From Prauserella alba (GTDB lineage Bacteria > Actinomycetota > Actinomycetes > Mycobacteriales > Pseudonocardiaceae): a stretch of DNA of 64,000 bases. How positions within the stretch are numbered: the stretch's first letter is position 1; the number at the start of each line of letters is the position of its first letter. Under the pieces are notes generated by a model. The model searched no databases. It saw nothing but the letters and a program-made list of their open reading frames with translations, and was not told the origin of the DNA. The DNA lies in assembly GCF_024171735.1 (NCBI RefSeq), contig NZ_JAMTCH010000007.1, positions 248,001-312,000 of the forward strand. Reading direction: 5' to 3'. Made by a program: the position numbers and the translations under genes. Shown one piece after another: positions 27,865 to 34,855 of the stretch.

Positions 27865-28935
27865 TCACTCGTAGTAGGTGAAGCCGGAGTCGACGCACCA
27901 TCCGGTCTCGTCGAAGTTCTCGATGCTCACGTTGGTGTCATCGGTCAGCCGCTCACCACCGACGGTCCCTGTCAGGTAGACGTAGGCGTAGTACGTGCCG
28001 CTGTCGTCGACCTTGGCCTCCTGGACCTGGGTCGGGCCGTCGATCAGTTCCTGCAGGCCGTTCCCGGTGTCGGCATCGCTGCAGAGCACGGACTTCGCCG
28101 CTTGCTTGTCACCGGAGTTGATGGCGCTGATGAACTTGTCCATGTTGGTGCGCCATTCACCGCTGCCGGTCTCGTCGGTGCTGCCGCTGTCGGAGTCCGG
28201 GACGCTCGCGCTGCTCGACTCGGCCGGGTCGGGCATCTCGGCGCTCATGTCGCCCGGGTTCATGCCGCCCATGTCACCGGGGTCCAGGCCCGAGACCTCG
28301 ACCGCTTGCCAGCACCAGGACTCGCCGTCCTTCTTCAGGTTCGCGCTGACGGGGACGGACTGGCCTTCGATGGTGACGGTCCCGTCGGCCGTCGCGCTGT
28401 TGCCGTTCTCCTTGACGTCGCCGAGTTCGGCACTCTGCACATAGGTCGCGGACTGAATGACGCCCTGGACCATGGGATCGGCGCCCGAACAGGCGAGCTG
28501 TTGCAGCGCCTGGCTGTCCTGGTCGTTGAAGCCCTGCATGATCTTCTCGGCGAGGGCCTGGGCGCCGGAGCCGTCCGAACCGGAACCGCTGCCTTGTTCG
28601 TCGTCGGCGAGGAGGAAGCCGGGGGCGACCCAGGCGAGGATGGCGAAGACGCCGAACAGCAGCACGACGGTGCCGAGTGCGATGCCGACGATCAGGCCGG
28701 TCTTCTTCTTGGGCGGTTCACCGCCAGGGCCGCCGACGCCGTACTGGCCGGTCGGGTCGTATCCCGGATACCCCTGCTGACCCGGATACCCCTGCTGCCC
28801 CGGGTAGGGCTGCTGCCCCGGATATCCCTGCTGACCGGGAAAGCCCTGCTGGCCCGGATACCCCTGCTGGCCGTGGCCCTGCTGTTCCCAGCCGCCTTGG
28901 CCATAGCCCTGTCCTGGTTGTGGTGGATACGTCAC
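27865..28935 (-). CDS. Membrane-anchored paralogue 6: tandem type A and type B modules
   Basis: A 356-residue near twin of paralogue 5 and the first gene of the array. It has a QQGYPGQQ-repeat tail (1-74), KKKTG, a helix (80-103), module A (124-216) with Cys149 and Cys208 (SWCWQA), an acidic Ser/Pro/Met linker (217-257) and module B (259-352) with Cys285 and Cys347 (GWCVDS). The N-terminal tails differ in repeat number. The GTG start at 28935 fits the VTYPPQPG form. It is 169 bp downstream of the GH25 lysozyme gene. Function unknown; the position suggests the cell envelope. Confidence 0.86.
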   Translation of the reverse strand: MTYPPQPGQGYGQGGWEQQGHGQQGYPGQQGFPGQQGYPGQQPYPGQQGYPGQQGYPGYDPTGQYGVGGPGGEPPKKKTGLIVGIALGTVVLLFGVFAILAWVAPGFLLADDEQGSGSGSDGSGAQALAEKIMQGFNDQDSQALQQLACSGADPMVQGVIQSATYVQSAELGDVKENGNSATADGTVTIEGQSVPVSANLKKDGESWCWQAVEVSGLDPGDMGGMNPGDMSAEMPDPAESSSASVPDSDSGSTDETGSGEWRTNMDKFISAINSGDKQAAKSVLCSDADTGNGLQELIDGPTQVQEAKVDDSGTYYAYVYLTGTVGGERLTDDTNVSIENFDETGWCVDSGFTYYE

Positions 28936-29104
28936 CGGGGCCTCCTGCTTGCGTTACGACCGCGCGGATTCTGCCACGTGGCGGTGGCACCCCGGTGGTT
29001 CCGTGGTGGTTCACCCGGTGGTTTCGTCCGGCTTGCCGCGCGAACAGGCCTGGCGGCGGGTGGTGTGGACCACGCCGACGCCGGGCCTGCGGTGGCGGAC
29101 CGGA

Positions 29105-29983
29105 TCAGCCGTTGGCGAGCGCCTGCAACCTGTCGTAGGCGCCGTTGAACGAGTTCTGGTCGAGCGGACTGGAGGTGTACTGCCAGATGGTGTGGTAACC
29201 CCAGCCGTTCGGCAGCGGGCCCACCGAGTCGGCGTACCGTGCCACCCACAGCGGGACGGTGTCACCGAACGACTGTGCCGAGCCGACGCACATGTTCCAC
29301 CAGCTCGTCGACGTGTAGATCACGGGCCAGCGGCCGGTGCGCGAGTGGTAGGTGTCGTGGAAATCGCGGACCCACGACGCCATCTGTGCCTGGTTGAGGC
29401 CGTAGCACGGATCGTCGCCGTAGGGGTTGTACTCCATGTCCAGCGCGCCCGGCAGGGTCTTGCCGTCGCCGGACCAGCCGCCTCCGTTGTCCACGAAGTA
29501 ATTCGCCTGTTCCCGTCCGGAGGACGAGCTCGGCACCGCGAAGTGGTAGGCACCGCGGATCATGCCGACGTTGTACGAACCGTTGTACTGCTGGGCGAAA
29601 TACGGGTTCTCGTAACTCGTGGCTTCGGTCGCCTTGACGTATGCGAACCGTTTGCCCTCGCCCCACCAGTGATCCCAGTCGACGTTGCCCTGGTAGCTGG
29701 CGACGTCGATGCCGGCCACGGTGGCCTGCGCCTTCATCCCGTCCGCGCCGACGCCTTGTGGTTGCGTCGCCCGCGCCTTCGTGGCGGGCGACGAGTTGTC
29801 GCCCTCGACCCTGGCGATCTGCGACCCCATCGCGTGATTTCCGATTTCGAACGCATCCGTCTCGCCGGTGCTCGACGGTGCTGCGCCTGCCGGTGTCGTG
29901 AGCGCGCCGAGCAGGAGCGCGCCGACCGACCCGGCCACCACGGCGGTACGCATCCGCCGCCGGATTCTTCGTGCAGTGGACAT
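29105..29983 (-). CDS. Secreted GH25 lysozyme (N-acetylmuramidase)
   Basis: A 292-residue secreted enzyme. Arg-rich MSTARRIRRRMR and a hydrophobic stretch ending AGA form the signal peptide (cleavage about 35). The GH25 barrel starts at GIDVASYQGNVDW, with Asp93 at the first strand and Asp182 and Glu184 in DMEYNPYG as the conserved acidic pair. WQYTSSP near the C-terminus is also typical. There is no separate wall-binding domain. It cuts the beta-1,4 bond of peptidoglycan and may serve growth or competition. It lies upstream of the membrane paralogue array on the same strand. Confidence 0.92.
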   Translation of the reverse strand: MSTARRIRRRMRTAVVAGSVGALLLGALTTPAGAAPSSTGETDAFEIGNHAMGSQIARVEGDNSSPATKARATQPQGVGADGMKAQATVAGIDVASYQGNVDWDHWWGEGKRFAYVKATEATSYENPYFAQQYNGSYNVGMIRGAYHFAVPSSSSGREQANYFVDNGGGWSGDGKTLPGALDMEYNPYGDDPCYGLNQAQMASWVRDFHDTYHSRTGRWPVIYTSTSWWNMCVGSAQSFGDTVPLWVARYADSVGPLPNGWGYHTIWQYTSSPLDQNSFNGAYDRLQALANG

Positions 29984-30319
29984 GCGACGTATCCCTTCAC
30001 AATGTGCCCTCGCGATGAACGGCTTACAGCAGGTGGCCGTTCGGGCGTTGATTGTTATAGGAGGTCGCGAACTTTGTCACTAGTTGGCGTGAAAACTCCG
30101 CTACGAGTGGGTGATGTACATCCGGAATTGCCACCGGAACGGCACCGGGACCCACTCGCGGTATCAGTAGCGCTATTCGGGTGATGTTCTCCGGCGGGAA
30201 ATACGCTCGTCGTGATTCGTTCGAGTGACGACCGCTTTTCCGTTCGGGGCGACGGGTGTAAAAGAACGCCGGGGCGGTTTCCACCGGCAATCACCGTCTC
30301 GCGGCTCACCGCCGGGGCG
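29984..30319 (-). other. AT-richer upstream region of the GH25 gene
   Basis: These 336 bases hold no convincing ORF; an 88-codon minus-strand frame at 30024-30290 has no family resemblance. Read on the minus strand, a possible sigma-A-like promoter is GTGACA (30075-30080) and TATAAC (30054-30059) with a short 15-bp spacer, about 70 bp before the GH25 start. The region was examined for a c-di-AMP (ydaO) riboswitch, common before wall hydrolases, and no convincing match was seen. Confidence 0.35.
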
Positions 30320-30955
30320 TCACTGCTGCTGAGCGAGTGCGTGCCGCAGATGGTGCGCCGGAACCACGGCCGTGACGAGGTCGTGCGGGTTGATCGCCAG
30401 CGGGTGCTCGCCCAGCAGGTCGACGATGTCGCGGCCGAGCACCGCGCGCGCATGCGGCCACTCCGCGGGCACCAGCGACTTCTGCGTGTACGCCGGCACC
30501 AGGATGCGGCCGTCGGCGTTGTGGAACCCGATCACGGTGCGCTGCACGGGCGAGAGTGCGTACACGAACAACGTCGCGTCCAGGATCACCGCAGGCAGAT
30601 CCTCGGCAGGGCGGTGCTTGGTGTGCACCAGTTGCAGCAGCCGTTCCAGATCGGACGCCGGTTCCGGGTAGCCGAGCGCCTTCGGGGAGGGCCGGTACCG
30701 GTCGTTGGGGTGGAAGTCCTCCACGATCTCGCCTTCGTTGTTCACCGGATAAGCACCGACGACCGCCCAGGAGGGAACGCGTCCCGCCGGGTCGAACGCC
30801 TCGTCGATCACGTACAGCCAGCTGTTCGGGTTCGCTCTCGCGTTGGCCCGCATCTCCTTGGTGATCTTGGGATTGCGGCCCGGCCGGTGCTGGGGCTCTC
30901 CCGGTACCAGCCGGTTCGCGTCGTCCCGCTGCTCCATGTAGCTCTCCACGTTCAC
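30320..30955 (-). CDS. T7SS-associated / SseB-like protein
   Basis: About 211 residues. The core PNSWLYVIDEAFDP, then VPSWAVVGAYPVN, FHPNDRYRPSPKALGYPEP and finally GRDIVDLLGEHPLAINP matches the actinobacterial group annotated as type VII secretion system-associated proteins, related to the SseB fold. No ESX structural gene is in the window, so the label is family-based only. The GTG at 30955 is used; the ATG at 30937 is nearly as good. It is divergent from the sterol-carrier-like gene. Confidence 0.68.
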   Translation of the reverse strand: MNVESYMEQRDDANRLVPGEPQHRPGRNPKITKEMRANARANPNSWLYVIDEAFDPAGRVPSWAVVGAYPVNNEGEIVEDFHPNDRYRPSPKALGYPEPASDLERLLQLVHTKHRPAEDLPAVILDATLFVYALSPVQRTVIGFHNADGRILVPAYTQKSLVPAEWPHARAVLGRDIVDLLGEHPLAINPHDLVTAVVPAHHLRHALAQQQ

Positions 30956-31064
30956 TGCCGTGCCGCCGGCATGTCCGCCGCCTGCATGACCGCACCGCGG
31001 CACTCCTCACGGCATCCGAGTGGAGCGGCCGCGGACCGGTCGACGCCCACTCTAGTGTGGACAC

Positions 31065-31448
31065 ATGCCCACATCGCGCTCGGTCGATCCCGAAGAGTTA
31101 CGAGAGGCTGTCCGGAGCGTGACCGCGTGGCTGGACGGCACTGCTCCGGCCGAGCCGGACCGCAAGCAACTGGCCTCGGCCGTTCGGTTGAGCCTGCGCA
31201 CCCTCGCGGCGGTCGCCCCGGGACGCAGTGTCGAGGTGCGCGTGCCGCCGTTCGGTGCCGTCCAGTGCGTCGACGGTCCGCGGCACACCCGTGGCACGCC
31301 CCCGAACGTGGTCGAGACCGATCCACGCACCTGGCTCGAACTCGCGACGGGCAGGCTGCAGTGGACGGACGCGGTCGCCCGCGGCCGGGTCGCCGCATCG
31401 GGAGCCCGTGCCGACGTCTCGCACTGGCTGCCCATCGTCCGGGTGTGA
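31065..31448 (+). CDS. Sterol-carrier-family-like protein (Rv0807/MSMEG_5817 type)
   Basis: A 127-residue protein. The segment SLRTLAAVAPGRSVEVRVPPF (given as two parts: SLRTLAAVAPG and RSVEVRVPPF) followed by GAVQCVDGPRHTRGTPPNVV and WLELATGRLQW fits the small SCP-like proteins encoded close to purF in Actinobacteria. No catalytic residues are known. In mycobacteria the equivalent gene directly precedes purF; here a regulator-methyltransferase cassette of about 3.4 kb is inserted between them. Confidence 0.8.
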   Translation: MPTSRSVDPEELREAVRSVTAWLDGTAPAEPDRKQLASAVRLSLRTLAAVAPGRSVEVRVPPFGAVQCVDGPRHTRGTPPNVVETDPRTWLELATGRLQWTDAVARGRVAASGARADVSHWLPIVRV

Positions 31449-31473
31449 CCAGGGGCCGGCACGGCTCGCCGGG

Positions 31474-32310
31474 TCACGGCTTGCGGGCGACGCCTCCCGC
31501 GATGCAGTGCTGGGCCTCGTTGAGCGGCGTCAACCGCGGACCGTCCTGCCACCAGTCGGCGAGCCGGATGACACCGGGCTCGACGAGTTCGAGGTCGCCG
31601 AACAGCGAGCGGATCTCATCCAGGGTGCGGAACGAGCCCGAACCCATGGGGCTGTGGCGGAACTTGTCCTCCGCGCGCCGGGCCATCGGCGTGTGCTCGT
31701 TCTCGGGGTCGAGGAAGTGGCTGATCGAGACGAACGAGCCGGACGGCAGCCGCTCGTAGTAGCGGCGCATGATCTCGGCAGGCTTGTCCGCAGGCCCCTC
31801 GTAGTGGTGCAGCGTGCCGATGTGCAGCAGCGCGATCGGCTGTGTGAAGTCGAGATGCTCCCGCACCACGGCGTTGTCGAGCACCGCGTCGGGCTCGAAG
31901 ATGTCGGCGTCGATCAGTGCCGTGTGGTCGTTCTCCTCGAGCAGCGCCCGGCCGTGTGCTGCGACGACGGGGTCGTTGTCGACGTAGATGACCTCGGCCT
32001 CCGGCCTGATGCGCTGGACGACCTGATGGGTGTTCTCCGCGGTGGGCAGGCCGGAGCCGCAGTCGAGAAACTGCATGATGCCGGTCTGCTGCGCGATGAA
32101 ACGCACCGAGCGGATCAGGAAGTCGCGGTTCTCGATGGCGAGGTGTTCGGCGTACGGGGCCTCGGTGAGGACGCCGTCGCGGACCTCCCGGTCGATCTCG
32201 TAGTTGTCCTTGCCGCCGAGGAAGGCGTCATAAACGCGCGCGATACTCGCTCGCGTGGGATCCACGCCGACGGGCACGCGTTCGGTCTGTGGGACTGGGC
32301 CGGTGGACAC
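31474..32310 (-). CDS. SAM-dependent methyltransferase (PF04672/DUF574 type)
   Basis: A 278-residue protein of the large actinomycete family often found beside DUF5753/DUF397 genes. The motif VDPTRASIARVYDAFLGGKDNY at the N-terminus (about 14-35, recognisable from ARVYDAFLGGKDNYEID) is diagnostic, followed by the SAM-binding FLDCGSGLP and VIYVDNDPVV. Substrate unknown. The GTG at 32310 gives the family start; the longer frame to 32400 does not. It is divergent from the XRE regulator at 32550. Confidence 0.9.
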   Translation of the reverse strand: MSTGPVPQTERVPVGVDPTRASIARVYDAFLGGKDNYEIDREVRDGVLTEAPYAEHLAIENRDFLIRSVRFIAQQTGIMQFLDCGSGLPTAENTHQVVQRIRPEAEVIYVDNDPVVAAHGRALLEENDHTALIDADIFEPDAVLDNAVVREHLDFTQPIALLHIGTLHHYEGPADKPAEIMRRYYERLPSGSFVSISHFLDPENEHTPMARRAEDKFRHSPMGSGSFRTLDEIRSLFGDLELVEPGVIRLADWWQDGPRLTPLNEAQHCIAGGVARKP

Positions 32311-32549
32311 GTGAGGGAAACCTCGCCTTCGACTGGGTACGTCACGTCGGGGACGTGGAGCGCACACAGGGTAGTCGGACAGACGTGCGAGAGTAAACAT
32401 CGACCTGGCCGCCGCCGGACTTGATAGCCCGGCCGGGGGCGCCTACGTTGAATGTCCGGCTGAATCTGCTGCGTTACGATGATCGTTCCAGCTGGCGACA
32501 GGCACGTGTGGGTTACCGAGTCGTGGATGAAAGGGATGGAACGGCCGAT

Positions 32550-33491
32550 ATGACACCCGGATCAGAGGCTTCGTGGCCGACCGGGCCGTCGACAACCGGC
32601 GTTCCCTCACCCCGGGCAGGGGCGCAGGCGCCGGATCCGTCCGACGACAAGGGCCCCACGGCACGGCGCATGATCCTCGGCTCCCAGCTGCGCAGGTTGC
32701 GTGAGGCGGCGGAGCTGTCCCGCGCCGAGGCCGGGTACCACATCCGCGCGTCCGAATCGAAGATCAGCCGGCTCGAACTGGGCCGCGTCAAGTTCAAGGG
32801 CCGTGACGTCGAAGACCTGCTCACGCTGTACGGCGTGCAGGACGAGACGCAGCGTTTGACCTTCCTGGACCTGGTGGAGCAGTCCTCGCAGCCGGGCTGG
32901 TGGCAGAAGTTCAACGACTACATGCCGCGGTGGTTCGACGACTACGTCGGGCTCGAAGAGGCCGCGGCGCGGATCCAGACCTACGAGCTGCAGTTCTTCC
33001 CCGGTCTGCTGCAGACCAGGGAGTACGCGCGGGCGATCATGACGCACGGCCTGCCGGAGCACGCCTCTGAGGCGGCCGATGCGCGCGTGCGGCTGCGGAT
33101 GCGCAGGCAACGGCTGTTGTTCCGGCCGGACGCGCCGAAACTGTGGGCCGTGATCGACGAGTCGGTGCTGTACCGGCCGATCGGCGGCCGCGACGTCCAC
33201 CGCGCGCAGCTCGATCAGGTGCTCGAACTGACCTCGATGCCGCACATCACCGTGCAGGTCGTGCCGTACGAGCGCAGCGGCTACGCCGCCGAGGGGTCGT
33301 TCACGCTGCTGCGGTTCTCCGAGCCGGAGCTGCCGAACATCGGCTATGTCGAGCACATCGCCGCGGGTGTCTATCTCGACCGGGCCGACGACGTCGAGCT
33401 CATCGGCCGTGCCCTCGACCGGTTGGCCGTCGACGCCGAGACACCGGATCGCTCGCGGCAGATGATGCTCAAGGCTCGCGCCGACAGCTGA
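32550..33491 (+). CDS. XRE-family regulator with DUF5753 (WhiJ/BldB-cassette type)
   Basis: A 313-residue protein. A helix-turn-helix lies at about 44-98 (LGSQLRRLREAAELSRAEAG and ASESKISRLELG), followed by the DUF5753 domain (about 125-305) with YELQFFPGLLQTREYARAI. Such proteins pair with DUF397 proteins and act in development and antibiotic control in Streptomyces (WhiJ). The paired DUF397 gene is 494 bp downstream. Start chosen at the ATG 32550, after AAAGGGA. Confidence 0.92.
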   Translation: MTPGSEASWPTGPSTTGVPSPRAGAQAPDPSDDKGPTARRMILGSQLRRLREAAELSRAEAGYHIRASESKISRLELGRVKFKGRDVEDLLTLYGVQDETQRLTFLDLVEQSSQPGWWQKFNDYMPRWFDDYVGLEEAAARIQTYELQFFPGLLQTREYARAIMTHGLPEHASEAADARVRLRMRRQRLLFRPDAPKLWAVIDESVLYRPIGGRDVHRAQLDQVLELTSMPHITVQVVPYERSGYAAEGSFTLLRFSEPELPNIGYVEHIAAGVYLDRADDVELIGRALDRLAVDAETPDRSRQMMLKARADS

Positions 33492-33984
33492 CTTCGCGCG
33501 GCTGACTCCGCACGCGGGGGCACATGCGTGCCGGCTCGTCGAGGTCTCGGTGGCCTGCGCGACTGCCGAGTCTCATGCCGGGCTCGCCTGCAGGTCGGTC
33601 CTCCGGTGACCGAGACCCACGTGACGCCGAGACCCACGGGATACCGGGACCCCCGTGACGCCGAGCGACGTTCAGTTACGTTCCGTTGCCTTTCGCCGGG
33701 AAGAGTGAAACTCGGGCAGGTGTACGCATTGCGTTCACCCGCTCGCCGATAAAGATCAACCGCTCGTCGCAATCATGATCCCGTTCATCGACGCCGAGTA
33801 GTCGCGGCCCGTGTCAAGCCGGCTCTGACCTGCGGTTTATCCGCTGCGTTGCATTCGGGTGAAGAGCATCACGGGCTTTTGCACGTGCATTCACACGCGC
33901 ACTAACGCGTGCTAACTTCGGTGCACACGTCAATGCACGTGCAGATGCATCCTCCAAAGGTTGAAAGTCGGGAAGGTGAGGATC
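33492..33984 (+). other. 493-bp control region upstream of the DUF397 gene
   Basis: There is no credible gene here. The first part carries imperfect repeats of GTGACGCCGAGACCCAC (33605-33664). The second part is AT-richer than its neighbours. The last 110 bp hold paired palindromes described separately. AAGGTGAGG lies just before the DUF397 ATG. Confidence 0.5.
33880..33943. promoter_or_regulatory. Paired TGCACGTGCA palindromes upstream of DUF397
   Basis: Two perfect 10-bp palindromes TGCACGTGCA lie at 33880-33889 and 33934-33943, 54 bp apart (about five helical turns). Between them is a 10-bp direct repeat, CGCGCACTAA then CGCGTGCTAA. The spacing and position 42 bp before the DUF397 gene make this a good candidate operator for the XRE/DUF5753 regulator encoded at 32550. 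Confidence 0.55.
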
Positions 33985-34221
33985 ATGCAGCGGATCGAGA
34001 ACGGCGTCTCGTCGGAGCTGCTCACCGGCGCGCAGTGGCGCAAGAGCCGGTACAGCGGCGCGATGGGCAACTGCGTCGAGGTGGCACCTCTCGGCGGCGG
34101 TGACGTCGCCATGCGGAACTCCCGTGATCCTCAGGGTCCGGCTCTCGTCTACACCCGCGCGGAGATCGAGGCCTTCGTCGCTGGCGTGAAGGACGGCGAG
34201 TTCGATGACATGCTCGCCTGA
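33985..34221 (+). CDS. DUF397 protein
   Basis: A 78-residue protein of the DUF397 family: WRKSRYSGAMGNCVEVAPLG near the middle and RNSRDPQGPALVYT towards the end are the family marks. DUF397 proteins are thought to be partners or antagonists of neighbouring DUF5753 regulators. The ATG at 33985 (MQRIENG) follows a good GGAAGGTGAGG site; the frame is open to 33961. It overlaps the next gene by 17 bp. Confidence 0.9.
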   Translation: MQRIENGVSSELLTGAQWRKSRYSGAMGNCVEVAPLGGGDVAMRNSRDPQGPALVYTRAEIEAFVAGVKDGEFDDMLA

Positions 34222-34597
34222 ACTTGCTCCCAGCGAGGTCGAGGCCACTCTCGGCAGGCTGATCGCCGAGGGCTACCGCTTCGTGCACCCGCGTGACGCC
34301 GACGGTGATCTCGTGACCGTCGTCGGTGTGCGGATGCACGAGACCGTGGTCGACGTCGTCCGGCTCGACGCCGAGGACGACGTCACCGCCACGCGGATGC
34401 CCTACGACGAGCCGAACATCCTGGAGCCCAAGCAGGTGCTGTGGCAGCGCAACGGCGGCATGGCAAACGTCGTCGACGCGCTGCTGGGGCTGGCGGACGA
34501 CGAGTTCTCAGAACCCGCCGCGCCGCTCCGAACCGGCAAGGGCTGCTGGGTGCCGAACGGATCCGGCCGCGCGAAGTGGCTGCAGGCCACGGCCTGA
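34205..34597 (+). CDS. Small hypothetical protein overlapping DUF397
   Basis: A 130-residue soluble protein I cannot assign. It is acidic, with EATLGRLIAEGYRFVHPRDADGD in the first third and VLWQRNGGMANVVDALLGLADDEF (cited in two parts: VLWQRNGG, VVDALLGLADDEF) later. It starts with an ATG inside the DUF397 gene and is co-translated with it, so it may work in the same regulatory unit. Codon pattern and GC match its neighbours. Confidence 0.72.
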   Translation: MTCSPELAPSEVEATLGRLIAEGYRFVHPRDADGDLVTVVGVRMHETVVDVVRLDAEDDVTATRMPYDEPNILEPKQVLWQRNGGMANVVDALLGLADDEFSEPAAPLRTGKGCWVPNGSGRAKWLQATA

Positions 34598-34642
34598 CCC
34601 CGCACCGAACCGACAACTCGATACGAGAAAGTCAACCCGGAC

Positions 34643-34831
34643 GCGGGGCTTCGGACGCGACACGACGCGAGCCCCGCTTCTCGACACGGCAGGTTCCCCG
34701 CCGTGTCCCCAGGTCGGCGCTCAGACCGCGGTGGCGCAGTGCACCTCCCCCCTCGTCGCTGTGACGCCCGGTCTGAGCGCCATCTCACCCCGAACGGGCC
34801 GCCTCCGCGGACTAGAGTGGAGGCGGCCCGT
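34643..34831 (+). promoter_or_regulatory. Four consecutive perfect hairpins before purF
   Basis: Four perfect inverted repeats follow one another: GCGGGGCT/AGCCCCGC (34643-34677), GACACGGC/GCCGTGTC with a 9-nt loop (34683-34707), GGCGCTCAGACC/GGTCTGAGCGCC (34716-34727 with 34770-34781), and ACGGGCCGCCTCC/GGAGGCGGCCCGT with a 12-nt loop (34794-34831). The last ends 24 bp before the purF GTG and only 11 bp before its GGGGAG ribosome-binding site. The first could terminate the DUF397 transcript. Together they look like a structured leader or attenuator. No known riboswitch class was recognised. Confidence 0.55.
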
Positions 34832-34855
34832 TCTCGTCCTCAGGGGAGCCCCTCG

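Noticed and set aside
26668-28935. DNA tandem repeats in the 5' parts of paralogues 5 and 6
   Set aside because: These are codon repeats for QGYPGQ-type peptide in frame with the genes, part of the disordered tails rather than an independent repeat element.
30024-30290. 88-codon minus-strand frame upstream of the lysozyme
   Set aside because: It has no recognisable family, lies in the expected promoter region and shows no coding bias.
29984-30319. ydaO/c-di-AMP riboswitch upstream of the GH25 lysozyme
   Set aside because: Such riboswitches often precede wall hydrolases, but the conserved core sequence and pairing were not found on the minus strand.
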